Shown here one piece after another: positions 17,997 through 27,956 of a DNA stretch of 64,000 nt. The translations under genes and the position numbers were made by a program. A model generated the notes under the pieces. That model saw only the letters and a program-made list of their open reading frames with translations, did not search any database and had not been told where the DNA came from. The stretch comes from Stigmatella erecta (GTDB taxonomy: Bacteria; Myxococcota; Myxococcia; Myxococcales; Myxococcaceae), in NCBI RefSeq assembly GCF_900111745.1, contig NZ_FOIJ01000005.1, forward strand, positions 372,001-436,000. Direction: 5' to 3'. Positions within the stretch are counted from its first letter, which is position 1, and the number at the start of each line of letters is the position of its first letter.

Positions 17997-18200
17997 ATGG
18001 CAACTGGTACCGTGAAGTGGTTCAACGACGCGAAGGGCTTTGGGTTCATCACGCAGGACGGCGGCGGCGAGGATCTCTTCTGCCACCACACTGCGATTCA
18101 GACCCAGGGCTTCCGCAGCCTGCAGGAGGGCCAGAAGGTGGAGTTCGACGTGGCCCGCGGCCCCAAGGGCCTTCAGGCGCAGAACGTTCGCCCGATCTGA
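17997..18200 (+). CDS. Cold-shock domain protein (CspA family)
   Basis: The 67-aa single-domain OB-fold protein has RNP1 as KGFGFI and RNP2 as DLFCHHTAI, where the usual VFVH becomes LFCH. It begins with [11 protein letters not shown]. CspA-type proteins bind single-stranded RNA and DNA and melt secondary structure, at low temperature or during rapid growth. It has a long leader and is followed 27 bp after the stop by a clear intrinsic terminator, so it is probably a monocistronic, leader-controlled gene. Cysteine within RNP2 is unusual but occurs in some relatives. Confidence 0.96.
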   Translation: MATGTVKWFNDAKGFGFITQDGGGEDLFCHHTAIQTQGFRSLQEGQKVEFDVARGPKGLQAQNVRPI

Positions 18201-18227
18201 TCGCATCGCGCTCGTTCGACTCAATTC

Positions 18228-18261
18228 AAGGCTCGGTCCCTCTTGGGGGCCGGGCTTTTTT
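18228..18261 (+). terminator. Intrinsic terminator of the cold-shock gene
   Basis: The RNA AGGCUCGGUCCC pairs with GGGGGCCGGGCUU, using a few G-U pairs, around a short UCUU loop. A run of at least six U (18255-18261) follows. This is the clearest rho-independent terminator in the window. Confidence 0.85.
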
Positions 18262-18362
18262 CATTTGCGCGAGCATGCGGGCAAGCGGGGCGGGGAGACT
18301 GGAGCGCGCGCGGGGGAACTCCCACCTTTCAGGGGTCAGGCCGTTTGCCCCATGGAGGTGCC

Positions 18363-18932
18363 ATGTTCCGTCCTCGCCAGGCGCTCGTTCCCCTGTTGGT
18401 GCTGCTGCTCTCCGCCTGCGCGGGCATTGAAACCCGCACGGATTACGATCCGGGCGCCGTGGAGAGGCTGAACGGCTACCGCACGTATGCCTGGGAGTCC
18501 GTGCCTCAAACGCAAAACTCGTCCGTCTACAACCCCATCGTCGAGTCCCGCGTCCGGGCCGCCGTGGACAAACAACTCCAAGCACAGGGCTACCAGCAGG
18601 TGTCTCAGAACCCAGACTTCCGGATTGGATGGCATGGCGCCATTGATCAGAAGTTGGATGTGCAGACGGTGGACCACTACTACGGCTATGCCTGGGACCC
18701 CTGGTACTCGCCGTTCTACCTGACGCCCTCGGTGCCGGAGACGCGCGTCCGGGAGTACCAGGAGGGGACGCTCATCCTCGACTTCATCGATGCGGCCAGC
18801 AAGAAGCTGGTGTGGCGCGGCACGGCGCAGGCCGAGCTGAAGCAGTCGGCCTCCGCCAGCAAGCGTCAGGAGCGGCTCGAAGAGGCCGTTCGCGGCATCC
18901 TCAAGGACTTTCCACCCAAGCCGAAGAAGTAG
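18363..18932 (+). CDS. DUF4136 lipoprotein
   Basis: The 189-aa product has a lipobox (LLVLLLSACAG, Cys 19) and the DUF4136 pattern: TDYDPGAVERLNGYRTYAWE at the mature N-terminus, VDKQLQAQGYQQVSQNPDF, and EGTLILDFIDAASKKLVWRG near the C-terminus. The family is exported and common in Gram-negative bacteria, but its biochemical role is not established. A GGAGGTG precedes ATG 18363. The last 32 nt overlap the 3' end of the convergent cytochrome P450 gene, so transcription of one could affect the other. Confidence 0.9.
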   Translation: MFRPRQALVPLLVLLLSACAGIETRTDYDPGAVERLNGYRTYAWESVPQTQNSSVYNPIVESRVRAAVDKQLQAQGYQQVSQNPDFRIGWHGAIDQKLDVQTVDHYYGYAWDPWYSPFYLTPSVPETRVREYQEGTLILDFIDAASKKLVWRGTAQAELKQSASASKRQERLEEAVRGILKDFPPKPKK

Positions 18933-20124
18933 CCCCCTGGCCCGCGGGCGTGAGCGCCAGCGGCAGAGCATGGGGGCCTCGCACCGTGAGCGCCTTGTTC
19001 CAGCTCAGGTCCGCCGGGAGCGCGGCAAAGCCCTCGAAGCGGGCGAGCAGCGCCTCCAGTCCCACGCGGGCCTGGAGGTTCGCCAGCGAGGCCACGGGAC
19101 AGGTGGGGTGCCCCCAGCCGGCGGGGGGCGAGGGTTGTTCGCGGTGGAGGATGAAGCGATCGGGCTCGGCGTAGTGGCGCTCGTCCCGGCCCGCGGAGGC
19201 CGTCAGGGCCAGCACCACGGCGCCCTCGGGCACCGTCACCCCGGAGAGCGTCACCGGCTCCCGCGCGGTGCGCAGGATGCCGTGGGTGGGCGGATCATAG
19301 CGCAGCAACTCCTCGATGAACGCGGGCAGCAGGCTCCGGTCCGCGCGCAGCTGTGCGAGCAATGCCGGCTGCCCGGCCAGCAGGAGCAGGGCATTGGCCA
19401 GCAGCGGCACGGTGGTCTCCAGCCCGGTGACGAGCAGGAACGTCCACAGCTCCACCCCCTCCCGGAGGCTCATCGTCCCCGCTTGGAGCTCGGCGCGGAG
19501 CAGGCCGCGGAGCCCCTCCGCGGGCGGCGCCGTGCGCTCCTGCTCGAGGAGCTGCGTCAGCTGCGCCGTCAGGTGCGTCACGGTGTTGCGGATGCGAAGG
19601 GCATCGTCCGAGGGCACCTTGGGAAGGACACAGGCGAAGTCATCCGACGCGTTCTTGAGCTGCCGGCCGTCCGCCGCGCTCAACCCCAACAGCTCCCCGA
19701 GCACGAGGGTGGGCAGGGGCAGGGCGAAGGAGGCGATGAAGTCCGTGTGCTTCTGGGCAACCAGCTCGTCCGCGAGCGCGTTCGCGAACTGCCGGATGCG
19801 AGGCTCCAGCTGTTGCAGGGCCCGGGGCCCCAGGGCCTGCTTCATCCACTCCTGACGCGGGTGGGCCGCGGCGCCCTCCAGCAGGACCGTGGCGTGGGCC
19901 AGGGGGTTGTAGCCCAGCCAGGCAGGCTCCCAGACCGTCTGGAGGCCCTCGGGCGAGAAGCGCTGGGGCGTGTTGAGGACGAAGGCCACGTCCTCGTACC
20001 GGGAGACGGCCCAGAGCCCCGCCGGTTCAACTTGTGTGACGGGGCGGTTCCGGCGCAGCTCGGCATAGCCAGGATAGGGATTGGCCCGGAAGTCATCCGA
20101 TAAAAGATTTACGCGTCGCGTCAT
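18901..20124 (-). CDS. Cytochrome P450 with atypical heme-binding loop
   Basis: The 407-aa protein has the bacterial class I P450 layout. The I-helix oxygen-activation motif is GLETT (234-238), ExxR is E272-LL-R275, and the meander has GRDERHYAEPDRF. The heme ligand is Cys342 in AGWGHPTCPVASLANLQ. The loop differs from the usual FGxGxHxCxG: Phe becomes Ala, the His sits one residue early (Pro is at the -2 position), and the +2 Gly is Val. Heme binding is therefore likely but altered. P450s hydroxylate or epoxidise small molecules using ferredoxin-supplied electrons; no redox partner is adjacent. It overlaps the DUF4136 gene by 32 nt at the 3' end. Confidence 0.9.
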   Translation of the reverse strand: MTRRVNLLSDDFRANPYPGYAELRRNRPVTQVEPAGLWAVSRYEDVAFVLNTPQRFSPEGLQTVWEPAWLGYNPLAHATVLLEGAAAHPRQEWMKQALGPRALQQLEPRIRQFANALADELVAQKHTDFIASFALPLPTLVLGELLGLSAADGRQLKNASDDFACVLPKVPSDDALRIRNTVTHLTAQLTQLLEQERTAPPAEGLRGLLRAELQAGTMSLREGVELWTFLLVTGLETTVPLLANALLLLAGQPALLAQLRADRSLLPAFIEELLRYDPPTHGILRTAREPVTLSGVTVPEGAVVLALTASAGRDERHYAEPDRFILHREQPSPPAGWGHPTCPVASLANLQARVGLEALLARFEGFAALPADLSWNKALTVRGPHALPLALTPAGQGATSSAWVESP

Positions 20125-20248
20125 CGCTCATTCCTGCCCCTCCGTGTCTGCACAGAGGGGAGGGGGCTTCAGGGTGGGGAAGAGCCCCTGCCGCCGGGAG
20201 GGCAGGCGGAGAAGGCGAATTCAACGCGCAAAAGCCCTTCGTGTGGGG

Positions 20249-21751
<1,503 letters not shown>

Positions 21752-21761
21752 GGCGCGGGGC

Positions 21762-23537
21762 TCACGGAGACTTCCGGGCGTCCTGCTCGAAGAGGCTCTC
21801 CAGCTCCTTGCGGGCCTGGACCGCCAGCTCGGTCAGCTTCTTCTCGTCCCGGTGGTACGGGGCGGTGGCCGCGAGCAGGTTCTCGTCGTTCTCGCGGAAC
21901 CGCTCCAGCGCCGAGCGGCTCTCCGAGTAGGTGAGCCCCAGCGCCTCCAGGATGCCGCCGCCCATCTCCAGGCTGGAGGCCCACGTCTCGCGCATGATGT
22001 TTTTGATGCCCAGGTTCATCAGCTGGTAGGCGTGCTGGCGGTTGCGCGCGCGCGCGAAGACCGTCAGGTGGGGGAAGTGCTGGAGCACCGTCTCGGCGGT
22101 GCGCAGGGAGGCCTGGATGTCGTCGATGGCGAGCACGAACACCCGGGCCTTGTCGGCCCGCGCGGCCCGCAGCAGGTCCAGCCGGGACGCGTCGCCATAG
22201 TGGACGACGTTGTTGCCGAAGCGCTTGAGGAACTCGATGTTCTCGGAGCTGATGTCCAGCGCGGTGAAGCCGATGCGCTTGGCCCGCAGGAGGCGGCCCA
22301 CCACCTGGCCCACCCGCCCGAAGCCCGCGATGAGCACCGGGTGGTCCTCCTGGGGGGAGACGTCGAAGGCGCGGGGGGCCTGGTGCCGCAGGCGGGGCCG
22401 CAGCCAGCGCGTGTAGGCCGCGAACAGCACGGGCGTGACGGCCATGGACAGGCTCACCGTCACCACCATCAGGTCCGCCAGGGACTGCTCCATCACGTGG
22501 AGCCCCACCGCCAGGCTGAACAGCACGAAGGCGAACTCGCCCCCCTGGGAGATGATGAGCGCCAGGCTCCAGGCGGACTCGGTGCTGCCCAGGCGCCAGC
22601 GGCCCAGGCCCCAGAGCACCAGCGCCTTGAGGCCCACCAGGCCCACCACCCACAGGAGGACCTTCAGCGGGGCGGAGGCGATGAGCCCGAGGTTCACCGA
22701 CATGCCCACCGCGATGAAGAACAGCCCCAGCAGCAGCCCCTTGAAGGGCTCGATGTCGGCCTCCAGCTCGTGGCGGAACTCCGAGTCCGCCAGCAGCACC
22801 CCCGCCAGGAAGGAGCCCAGCGCCATGGACAGCCCCGCCGCGTTGACCAGCACCGCGGTGCCGATGACGAGCAGCAGGGCGGAGGCGGTGAATAGCTCCT
22901 GGCTGTGGGCCGCCGCCACGCGCTGGAAGAGGGGGCGCACCAGGTAGCGCCCCGCGCCGATGACCACCGCCAGCACGCCCAGCCCCTTGAGCGCGGCCAT
23001 CCACCCCGGCTCCGAGGAGGGCGCCTCCCCGCTGCCCAGCAGGGGCAGCAGGGCGAGCAGGGGGATGACGGCGAGATCCTGGAACAGGAGGATGCCGAAG
23101 GCGGCCTGCCCGTGGGGGGTGGGCAGCTCGTTCTTCTCGGAGAGGAGCTGGAGCGCGAACGCGGTGGAGGACAGGGACAGCCCCAGCCCCGCGACGGCGG
23201 CGGTGGCGGGCCGCATGCCCGTGGCGATGCCCACCCCGGCGAGCAGCGCCCCCGTGAGGGCCACCTGGGCCCCGCCCAGGCCGAACACCGTGCGGCGCAG
23301 CGCCCAGAGCCGGGCGGGCTCCAGCTCCAGGCCAATGAGGAACAGCAGGAGCACCACGCCGAACTCGGAGAAGTGAAGGATGCTCTGCACATCCGGCACG
23401 GCCCCGAGGCCCCAGGGGCCAATGACGACCCCCGCCGCCAGGTAGCCCAGGACGGAGCCCAGCCCGAGCTTCTTGAAGAGCGTGACCGCGACGACGGCGG
23501 CCGCCAGGAAGACGAGGGCCTGCTGCAGAAGGGACAT
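21762..23537 (-). CDS. Kef-type CPA2 cation/proton antiporter with TrkA-N domain
   Basis: The 591-aa protein has 12-13 membrane helices with CPA2 landmarks (VLGYLAAGVVIGPWGLG, LLLFLIGLELEP, GLSLSSTAFALQLL, LLFQDLAVIP). A Rossmann RCK/TrkA-N domain (HPVLIAGFGRVGQVVGRLL, NVVHYGDASRLDLL) and a charged tail follow. Kef systems exchange K+ for H+ under electrophilic stress, gated by glutathione conjugates and NAD(H). ATG 23537 is preceded by GAGGGGGG. It is followed by a histidine kinase gene and is divergent from a CPA1 antiporter. In this organism the gating thiol may be bacillithiol rather than glutathione, which is speculation. Confidence 0.92.
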   Translation of the reverse strand: MSLLQQALVFLAAAVVAVTLFKKLGLGSVLGYLAAGVVIGPWGLGAVPDVQSILHFSEFGVVLLLFLIGLELEPARLWALRRTVFGLGGAQVALTGALLAGVGIATGMRPATAAVAGLGLSLSSTAFALQLLSEKNELPTPHGQAAFGILLFQDLAVIPLLALLPLLGSGEAPSSEPGWMAALKGLGVLAVVIGAGRYLVRPLFQRVAAAHSQELFTASALLLVIGTAVLVNAAGLSMALGSFLAGVLLADSEFRHELEADIEPFKGLLLGLFFIAVGMSVNLGLIASAPLKVLLWVVGLVGLKALVLWGLGRWRLGSTESAWSLALIISQGGEFAFVLFSLAVGLHVMEQSLADLMVVTVSLSMAVTPVLFAAYTRWLRPRLRHQAPRAFDVSPQEDHPVLIAGFGRVGQVVGRLLRAKRIGFTALDISSENIEFLKRFGNNVVHYGDASRLDLLRAARADKARVFVLAIDDIQASLRTAETVLQHFPHLTVFARARNRQHAYQLMNLGIKNIMRETWASSLEMGGGILEALGLTYSESRSALERFRENDENLLAATAPYHRDEKKLTELAVQARKELESLFEQDARKSP

Positions 23538-23583
23538 GCCCCCCTCATGGCACAGGCCCCCGCTCCGCGACAATTCCCTCACC

Positions 23584-23597
23584 GCGGGTGTACCCGC
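23584..23597. repeat. Palindrome between divergent antiporter genes
   Basis: GCGGGT and ACCCGC, separated by GT, form a perfect 14-bp dyad in the 91-bp gap between the Kef-type gene and the CPA1 gene. Its position would suit an operator controlling both. GC-rich dyads arise easily by chance here, so confidence is low. Confidence 0.3.
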
Positions 23598-23628
23598 CGG
23601 CAGGGGGGCTGGATAGAGTCCGCCGGCG

Positions 23629-25110
23629 ATGCCCTCGGCCGAACCCCTTCCTACCGCGTTCCTGCTGGTGCTCTCGGGCGTGCTGATGGCGGTGAGCGTG
23701 CTGTTCAGCCGCGCCTCGGGCCGGTTCGGGGTGCCGGTGGCCCTGCTGTTCCTGGGCATTGGCATGGCTGCCGGCTCGGAGGGGCCGGGCGGCATCGCCT
23801 TCGAGGACTACGGCTTCTCCTTCCGCATGGGCACGGTGGCCCTGGTGCTCATCCTCTTCGATGGAGGCCTCAACACGCCCCTGGTCGCCCTGCGCACCGC
23901 GCTGCGCCCGGCGGCGGCGCTCGCCACGCTGGGGGTGGTGGCCACCGCGGCCGTGGTGGGCCTGGCCGCCTACGCGCTGTTCGGCTTCGGCTGGACGGAG
24001 GCCTTCCTGCTGGGGGCCATCGTCTCCTCCACGGACGCGGCGGCGGTGTTCGCCGTGCTGCGGGGCAGTGGCCTGCACCTCAAGCGCCGGGTGGGCACCA
24101 CGCTGGAGCTGGAGTCGGGCCTCAACGATCCGATGGCCATCATCCTCACCATCGCGCTCACCGAGAGCCTGTCCCGGGGCACCCAGCCCGGCTGGGGGCT
24201 GGCCGTGCACGCCGCGGTGCAGATGGCCGTGGGCGGTGGCATGGGGGTGGCGATTGGCTGGGCGGGCCGGCACCTGCTCAAGCGCCTGCGCCTGCATGCC
24301 GCGGGGCTCTACCCGGTGTTGACGCTGGCGCTGGCGTTCCTGGCCTTCGGGCTGCCCACGCTGCTGGAGGGCAGTGGGTTCCTGGCGGTGTACACGGTGG
24401 GCGTCATGCTGGGCAATGAGACGCTGCGCTACCGCACCGGGCTGCTCCGGGTGCACGACGCGCTGGCGTGGCTCTCCCAGGTGGCCATGTTCCTGCTCCT
24501 GGGGCTGCTCGTGTTCCCCTCGCAGCTCTTCGGCGTGGCGGGGGTGGGGCTGGGGTTGAGCCTCGTGCTGGCGCTGGTGGCCCGGCCGCTGGCGGCGCTG
24601 CTGTGCCTGCTGCCCTTCCGCTTCCCGGCGGGGGAGATTCTCTTCACCGGCTGGGTGGGGCTGCGCGGCGCGGTGCCCGTCATCCTCGCCACCTACCCGG
24701 TGCTGCACGGGGCGCCCGGGGCGCAGCACATCTTCAATGTCGTCTTCTTCATCGTGGTGGTGAACGGCGTGCTCCCCGGGGCCACCGTGCCCTGGGTGAC
24801 GCGCAAGCTGGGGCTGGCGGCCAACGTGCCCGAGGCCCCGCAGGCGGTGCTGGAGATCGCCTCCACGCAGCTGCTCAACGGCGAGGTGAGCTCCTTCTAT
24901 ATCGATGTGGCCTCGGCCGCGGCGGGAGCCCGCATCTCCGAGCTGCCGTTTCCTGCCGCCTCCGCCGCCATGCTCATCGTCCGGGGGCAGGAGCTGCTGG
25001 CCCCCAAGGGCGACACCGTGCTGCAGCGGGGGGACCACGTCTATGTCTTCTCCCACTCGGAGGACGTCCCGTTCCTGAGGCTGATGTTCGGCCAGAGTGA
25101 GGACGAGTAA
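23629..25110 (+). CDS. CPA1-family K+(Na+)/H+ antiporter, NhaP2-like
   Basis: The 493-aa protein has about 12 membrane helices with CPA1 motifs (LFLGIGMAAGSEGPGG, LVLILFDGGLNTP, SSTDAAAVFAVLRG, and the ion-binding ESGLNDPMAI). The cytoplasmic C-terminus is a TrkA-C-like domain (GARISELPFP, MLIVRGQELLAPKGDTVLQ, GDHVYVFSH) that may sense nucleotide or ion state. NhaP2/CvrA proteins expel K+ or Na+ in exchange for protons. It is divergent from the Kef-type antiporter and sits upstream of a small lipoprotein and a third antiporter. Confidence 0.93.
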   Translation: MPSAEPLPTAFLLVLSGVLMAVSVLFSRASGRFGVPVALLFLGIGMAAGSEGPGGIAFEDYGFSFRMGTVALVLILFDGGLNTPLVALRTALRPAAALATLGVVATAAVVGLAAYALFGFGWTEAFLLGAIVSSTDAAAVFAVLRGSGLHLKRRVGTTLELESGLNDPMAIILTIALTESLSRGTQPGWGLAVHAAVQMAVGGGMGVAIGWAGRHLLKRLRLHAAGLYPVLTLALAFLAFGLPTLLEGSGFLAVYTVGVMLGNETLRYRTGLLRVHDALAWLSQVAMFLLLGLLVFPSQLFGVAGVGLGLSLVLALVARPLAALLCLLPFRFPAGEILFTGWVGLRGAVPVILATYPVLHGAPGAQHIFNVVFFIVVVNGVLPGATVPWVTRKLGLAANVPEAPQAVLEIASTQLLNGEVSSFYIDVASAAAGARISELPFPAASAAMLIVRGQELLAPKGDTVLQRGDHVYVFSHSEDVPFLRLMFGQSEDE

Positions 25111-25234
25111 GGGGCCAGGCTTCGTTCCGGCACACCCGCGGCGAAGGGGGCTTTACTGGCGGATCTGTGCGTAGTACTGGCTTTGTGTGCGCCCCCTCCA
25201 CCTCACAGCACGGCATGCAGGGTGTGGGCACCGG

Positions 25235-25666
25235 GTGCTCCGGGTCCTCGTGTGCCTCGGGGGCTGGAGCGCGGCGCTGCTCCTGGGCGTCTTCCTCTGC
25301 GGGACCGTGGGCTGCACGCGCCTGGAGGCCGGGCTCGAGGCCCTCGCGGTGGCCGAGGAATTCACGGATTCGAGCCTGCCGGTCACGAAGCTGCCGAAGG
25401 CGGCGAGCGACGCGCTGGCGGCGGGGGCGAGCGAGACGCCCCGGGTTCAGCTGCACCGCTCCCTGCAGATGTCCTGGCGGGAGCGCCCGGGCTTTCCGCT
25501 GAACGCGCAGGCGGTGCAGCGAGCGCTACGGGCCCGGCAAGAGGCCCTCTGCGCGGCGCTGGCCTGCCGGTTCCAGCACCCGCTGGCCGCGGTGGCCCTG
25601 GGCCATCACGCGGACCGGCCCACGCTGCGCACCCAGTCCCTGCGCGGCCCGCCCGCGTTCGGTTGA
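25235..25666 (+). CDS. Small putative lipoprotein
   Basis: The frame has the strong third-position G/C of real genes here and encodes about 143 aa from GTG 25235 (an ATG at 25187 is also in frame). The N-terminus VLRVLVCLGGWSAALLLG followed by CGTVGC looks like a signal peptide with a lipobox ending at the second Cys. The mature part is short and has no recognised motif. It lies between two antiporter genes on the same strand. The upstream 120 bp contain no convincing promoter. Confidence 0.55.
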   Translation: MLRVLVCLGGWSAALLLGVFLCGTVGCTRLEAGLEALAVAEEFTDSSLPVTKLPKAASDALAAGASETPRVQLHRSLQMSWRERPGFPLNAQAVQRALRARQEALCAALACRFQHPLAAVALGHHADRPTLRTQSLRGPPAFG

Positions 25667-25852
25667 GTCGAGCCCCAGGCGCCGGCCCGCGAGCGCGGCC
25701 AGGTGCCGGGGCGTCCCGCCTGCCCCGGGTGTGTCCCGGGGCTCCCGAATCCCGAAGCGTCCGCGCGTCCTGACGGGCGGCCGCTTCCCTGTCCTTCCGC
25801 GCGGGGGTGCGAACCCCGCGCCTCCATTCGCACTTCTTTGGCGAGGTGATTG

Positions 25853-27949
25853 ATGCACGGCGCACACGAATTCCTGAAGGCCCTCACGCTCGTGCTGTGT
25901 GTGGCCGCGGTGACCACGGTCCTGTTCCAGCGGCTGCGCCAGCCGGTGGTGCTGGGCTACATCATCGCGGGGCTCATCATCGGCCCCTATGTGGCCTTTC
26001 CGCTCTTCGCGGATCCGGGCACGGTCCAGACGCTGTCGGAGCTGGGCGTCATCCTGCTGATGTTCTCGCTCGGGCTGGAGTTCAGCCTGCGCAAGCTGTT
26101 CTCGGTGGGGCCCACCGCGGGGCTCACCGCCGTCATCCAGTGCAGCCTGATGATCTGGCTGGGCTTCGTCGTGGGCCGGGCCTTTGGGTGGACGCCGCGC
26201 GAGAGCTTCTTCACGGGGGCGCTCCTGGCCATCTCGAGCACGACCATCATCGCCAAGGCCTTCGACGAGCAGGGCATCCGCGGCCGGCTGCGCGAGTTCG
26301 TCGTCGGCGTGCTCATCGTGGAGGACCTCATCGCGGTGCTGCTCATGGCGACGCTCACGGCCATCTCCTCGGGGGCGGGGCTCTCGGCGGGGCAGCTGGC
26401 GCTCACCTCGGGCCGCCTCGTGGCGTTCCTGGTGGGGCTGGTGGTGGTGGGGCTGCTCGTGGTGCCCCGGGCCATGCGCGCGGTGGTGCGGCTCAACCGC
26501 CCGGAGACGACGCTCGTGGCGAGCGTGGGCCTGTGCTTCGCCGTGGCGCTGCTGGCCCAGTCGTTCGGCTACTCGGTGGCGCTGGGCGCCTTCCTGGCGG
26601 GCTCGCTGGTGGCCGAGTCGGGGGAGGAGAAGGTGGTGGAGCACCTGGTGCTGCCCGTGAAGGACATGTTCGCGGCCATCTTCTTCGTGTCGGTGGGCAT
26701 GCTCATCGATCCGAAGCTCATCGCCGAGCACTGGGTGGCCATCGCGGTGCTCACCGTGGTGGTCATCGTGGGCAAAATCGTCGGCGTCTCGCTGGGGGCT
26801 TTCCTCACCGGCAACGGCACGCGCACCTCCGTCCAGTCGGGCATGAGCCTGGCGCAGATCGGCGAGTTCTCGTTCATCATCGCCGGGCTGGGGCTGTCCC
26901 TGAAGGCGACGGGGGAGTTCCTCTACCCGGTCGCCGTGGCCGTCTCCGCCATCACCACGCTCACCACGCCGCTGCTCATCCGCGTCTCGGGGCCGGTGGC
27001 GAACTTCGTCGACCGGAAGCTGCCCAAGCCCCTGCAGACGTTCGTGGCCCTCTACGGCAGCTGGGTGGAGGGGCTGCGCACCGCCCCCCGGCAGAAGACG
27101 CTGGGCACCACCGTGCGGCGGCTCATCGGGCTGTTGCTGCTCGACATGGCCCTGCTCATCGGCCTCATCATCGGCACGTCCCTCACCCTGGCGCGGCTCA
27201 CCCCCATCATCGCGCAGAAGACGGGCCTGAGCGGCTCGCTCGCCGAGGCGCTCGTCATCGCCGGGGCCGTGGTGCTGGCGCTGCCGTTCCTCGTGGGGAT
27301 TGCCCGGCTGGCGAGCCGGCTGGGGGCGACGCTGGCCGAGGTGGCGCTGCCCCGCCGTCCGGACCGGAAGGTAGACCTCGCGGCGGCCCCCCGGCGGGCG
27401 CTCACCGTGACGATTCAGGTCATCGTCGCCCTGCTGCTGGGCGCCCCGCTCATCGCCATCACCCAGCCCTTCCTGAGCGGCTTCACCGGGGCGCTGCTCG
27501 TGCTGGTGCTGCTGGTGTTGCTGGGCGTGGCCTTCTGGCGCAGCGCCACGAACCTGCAGGGCCACGTCCGGGCGGGCGCCCAGCTCATCGTGGAGGCGCT
27601 CGCGGCCCAGTCCCGCTCGAAGGAGCCGGGGGCCGAGCCCCAGCCCCTGGAGCAGGTCCACGGCATGCTGCCCGGGCTGGGAGAGCCCACCCCCGTGCGG
27701 CTGGGGGAGCGCAGCCCAGCCCTCGGCCGCACCCTGGCGGAGCTGAACCTCCGCGGCCAGACGGGGGCCACGGTGCTCGCCATCCAGCGGGGCGAGGAGG
27801 GCATCTCCTTCCCCACGGCCAAGGAGGTGCTCCGCCTGGGAGATGTGCTCGCCCTGGCGGGCACCCACGAGGCGGTGGAGGCCGCCCGGCTCCTCCTGAT
27901 GCCGGAGGCCGTGGTGCCCCCGCCGGAGGGCACCCAGCTCCCCGCCTGA
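25853..27949 (+). CDS. CPA2 cation/proton antiporter with TrkA-C domain
   Basis: The 698-aa protein has a 12-helix CPA2 exchanger (VVLGYIIAGLIIGPYVAFP, LLMFSLGLEFSLRKL, ISSTTIIAKAFDEQG, VLIVEDLIAVLLM, GMSLAQIGEFSFIIAG). A second hydrophobic section of about four helices (residues 420-560) comes next, and the protein ends in a TrkA-C domain (PVRLGERSPALGRTLAEL, RGEEGISFPTAKEVLRLGD). Proteins of this type exchange Na+ or K+ for H+. The extra helices make it longer than standard Kef proteins. ATG 25853 follows a GAGGTGAT ribosome binding site. It converges with the hybrid kinase gene 7 bp away. Confidence 0.9.
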   Translation: MHGAHEFLKALTLVLCVAAVTTVLFQRLRQPVVLGYIIAGLIIGPYVAFPLFADPGTVQTLSELGVILLMFSLGLEFSLRKLFSVGPTAGLTAVIQCSLMIWLGFVVGRAFGWTPRESFFTGALLAISSTTIIAKAFDEQGIRGRLREFVVGVLIVEDLIAVLLMATLTAISSGAGLSAGQLALTSGRLVAFLVGLVVVGLLVVPRAMRAVVRLNRPETTLVASVGLCFAVALLAQSFGYSVALGAFLAGSLVAESGEEKVVEHLVLPVKDMFAAIFFVSVGMLIDPKLIAEHWVAIAVLTVVVIVGKIVGVSLGAFLTGNGTRTSVQSGMSLAQIGEFSFIIAGLGLSLKATGEFLYPVAVAVSAITTLTTPLLIRVSGPVANFVDRKLPKPLQTFVALYGSWVEGLRTAPRQKTLGTTVRRLIGLLLLDMALLIGLIIGTSLTLARLTPIIAQKTGLSGSLAEALVIAGAVVLALPFLVGIARLASRLGATLAEVALPRRPDRKVDLAAAPRRALTVTIQVIVALLLGAPLIAITQPFLSGFTGALLVLVLLVLLGVAFWRSATNLQGHVRAGAQLIVEALAAQSRSKEPGAEPQPLEQVHGMLPGLGEPTPVRLGERSPALGRTLAELNLRGQTGATVLAIQRGEEGISFPTAKEVLRLGDVLALAGTHEAVEAARLLLMPEAVVPPPEGTQLPA

Positions 27950-27956
27950 GGTGGCC

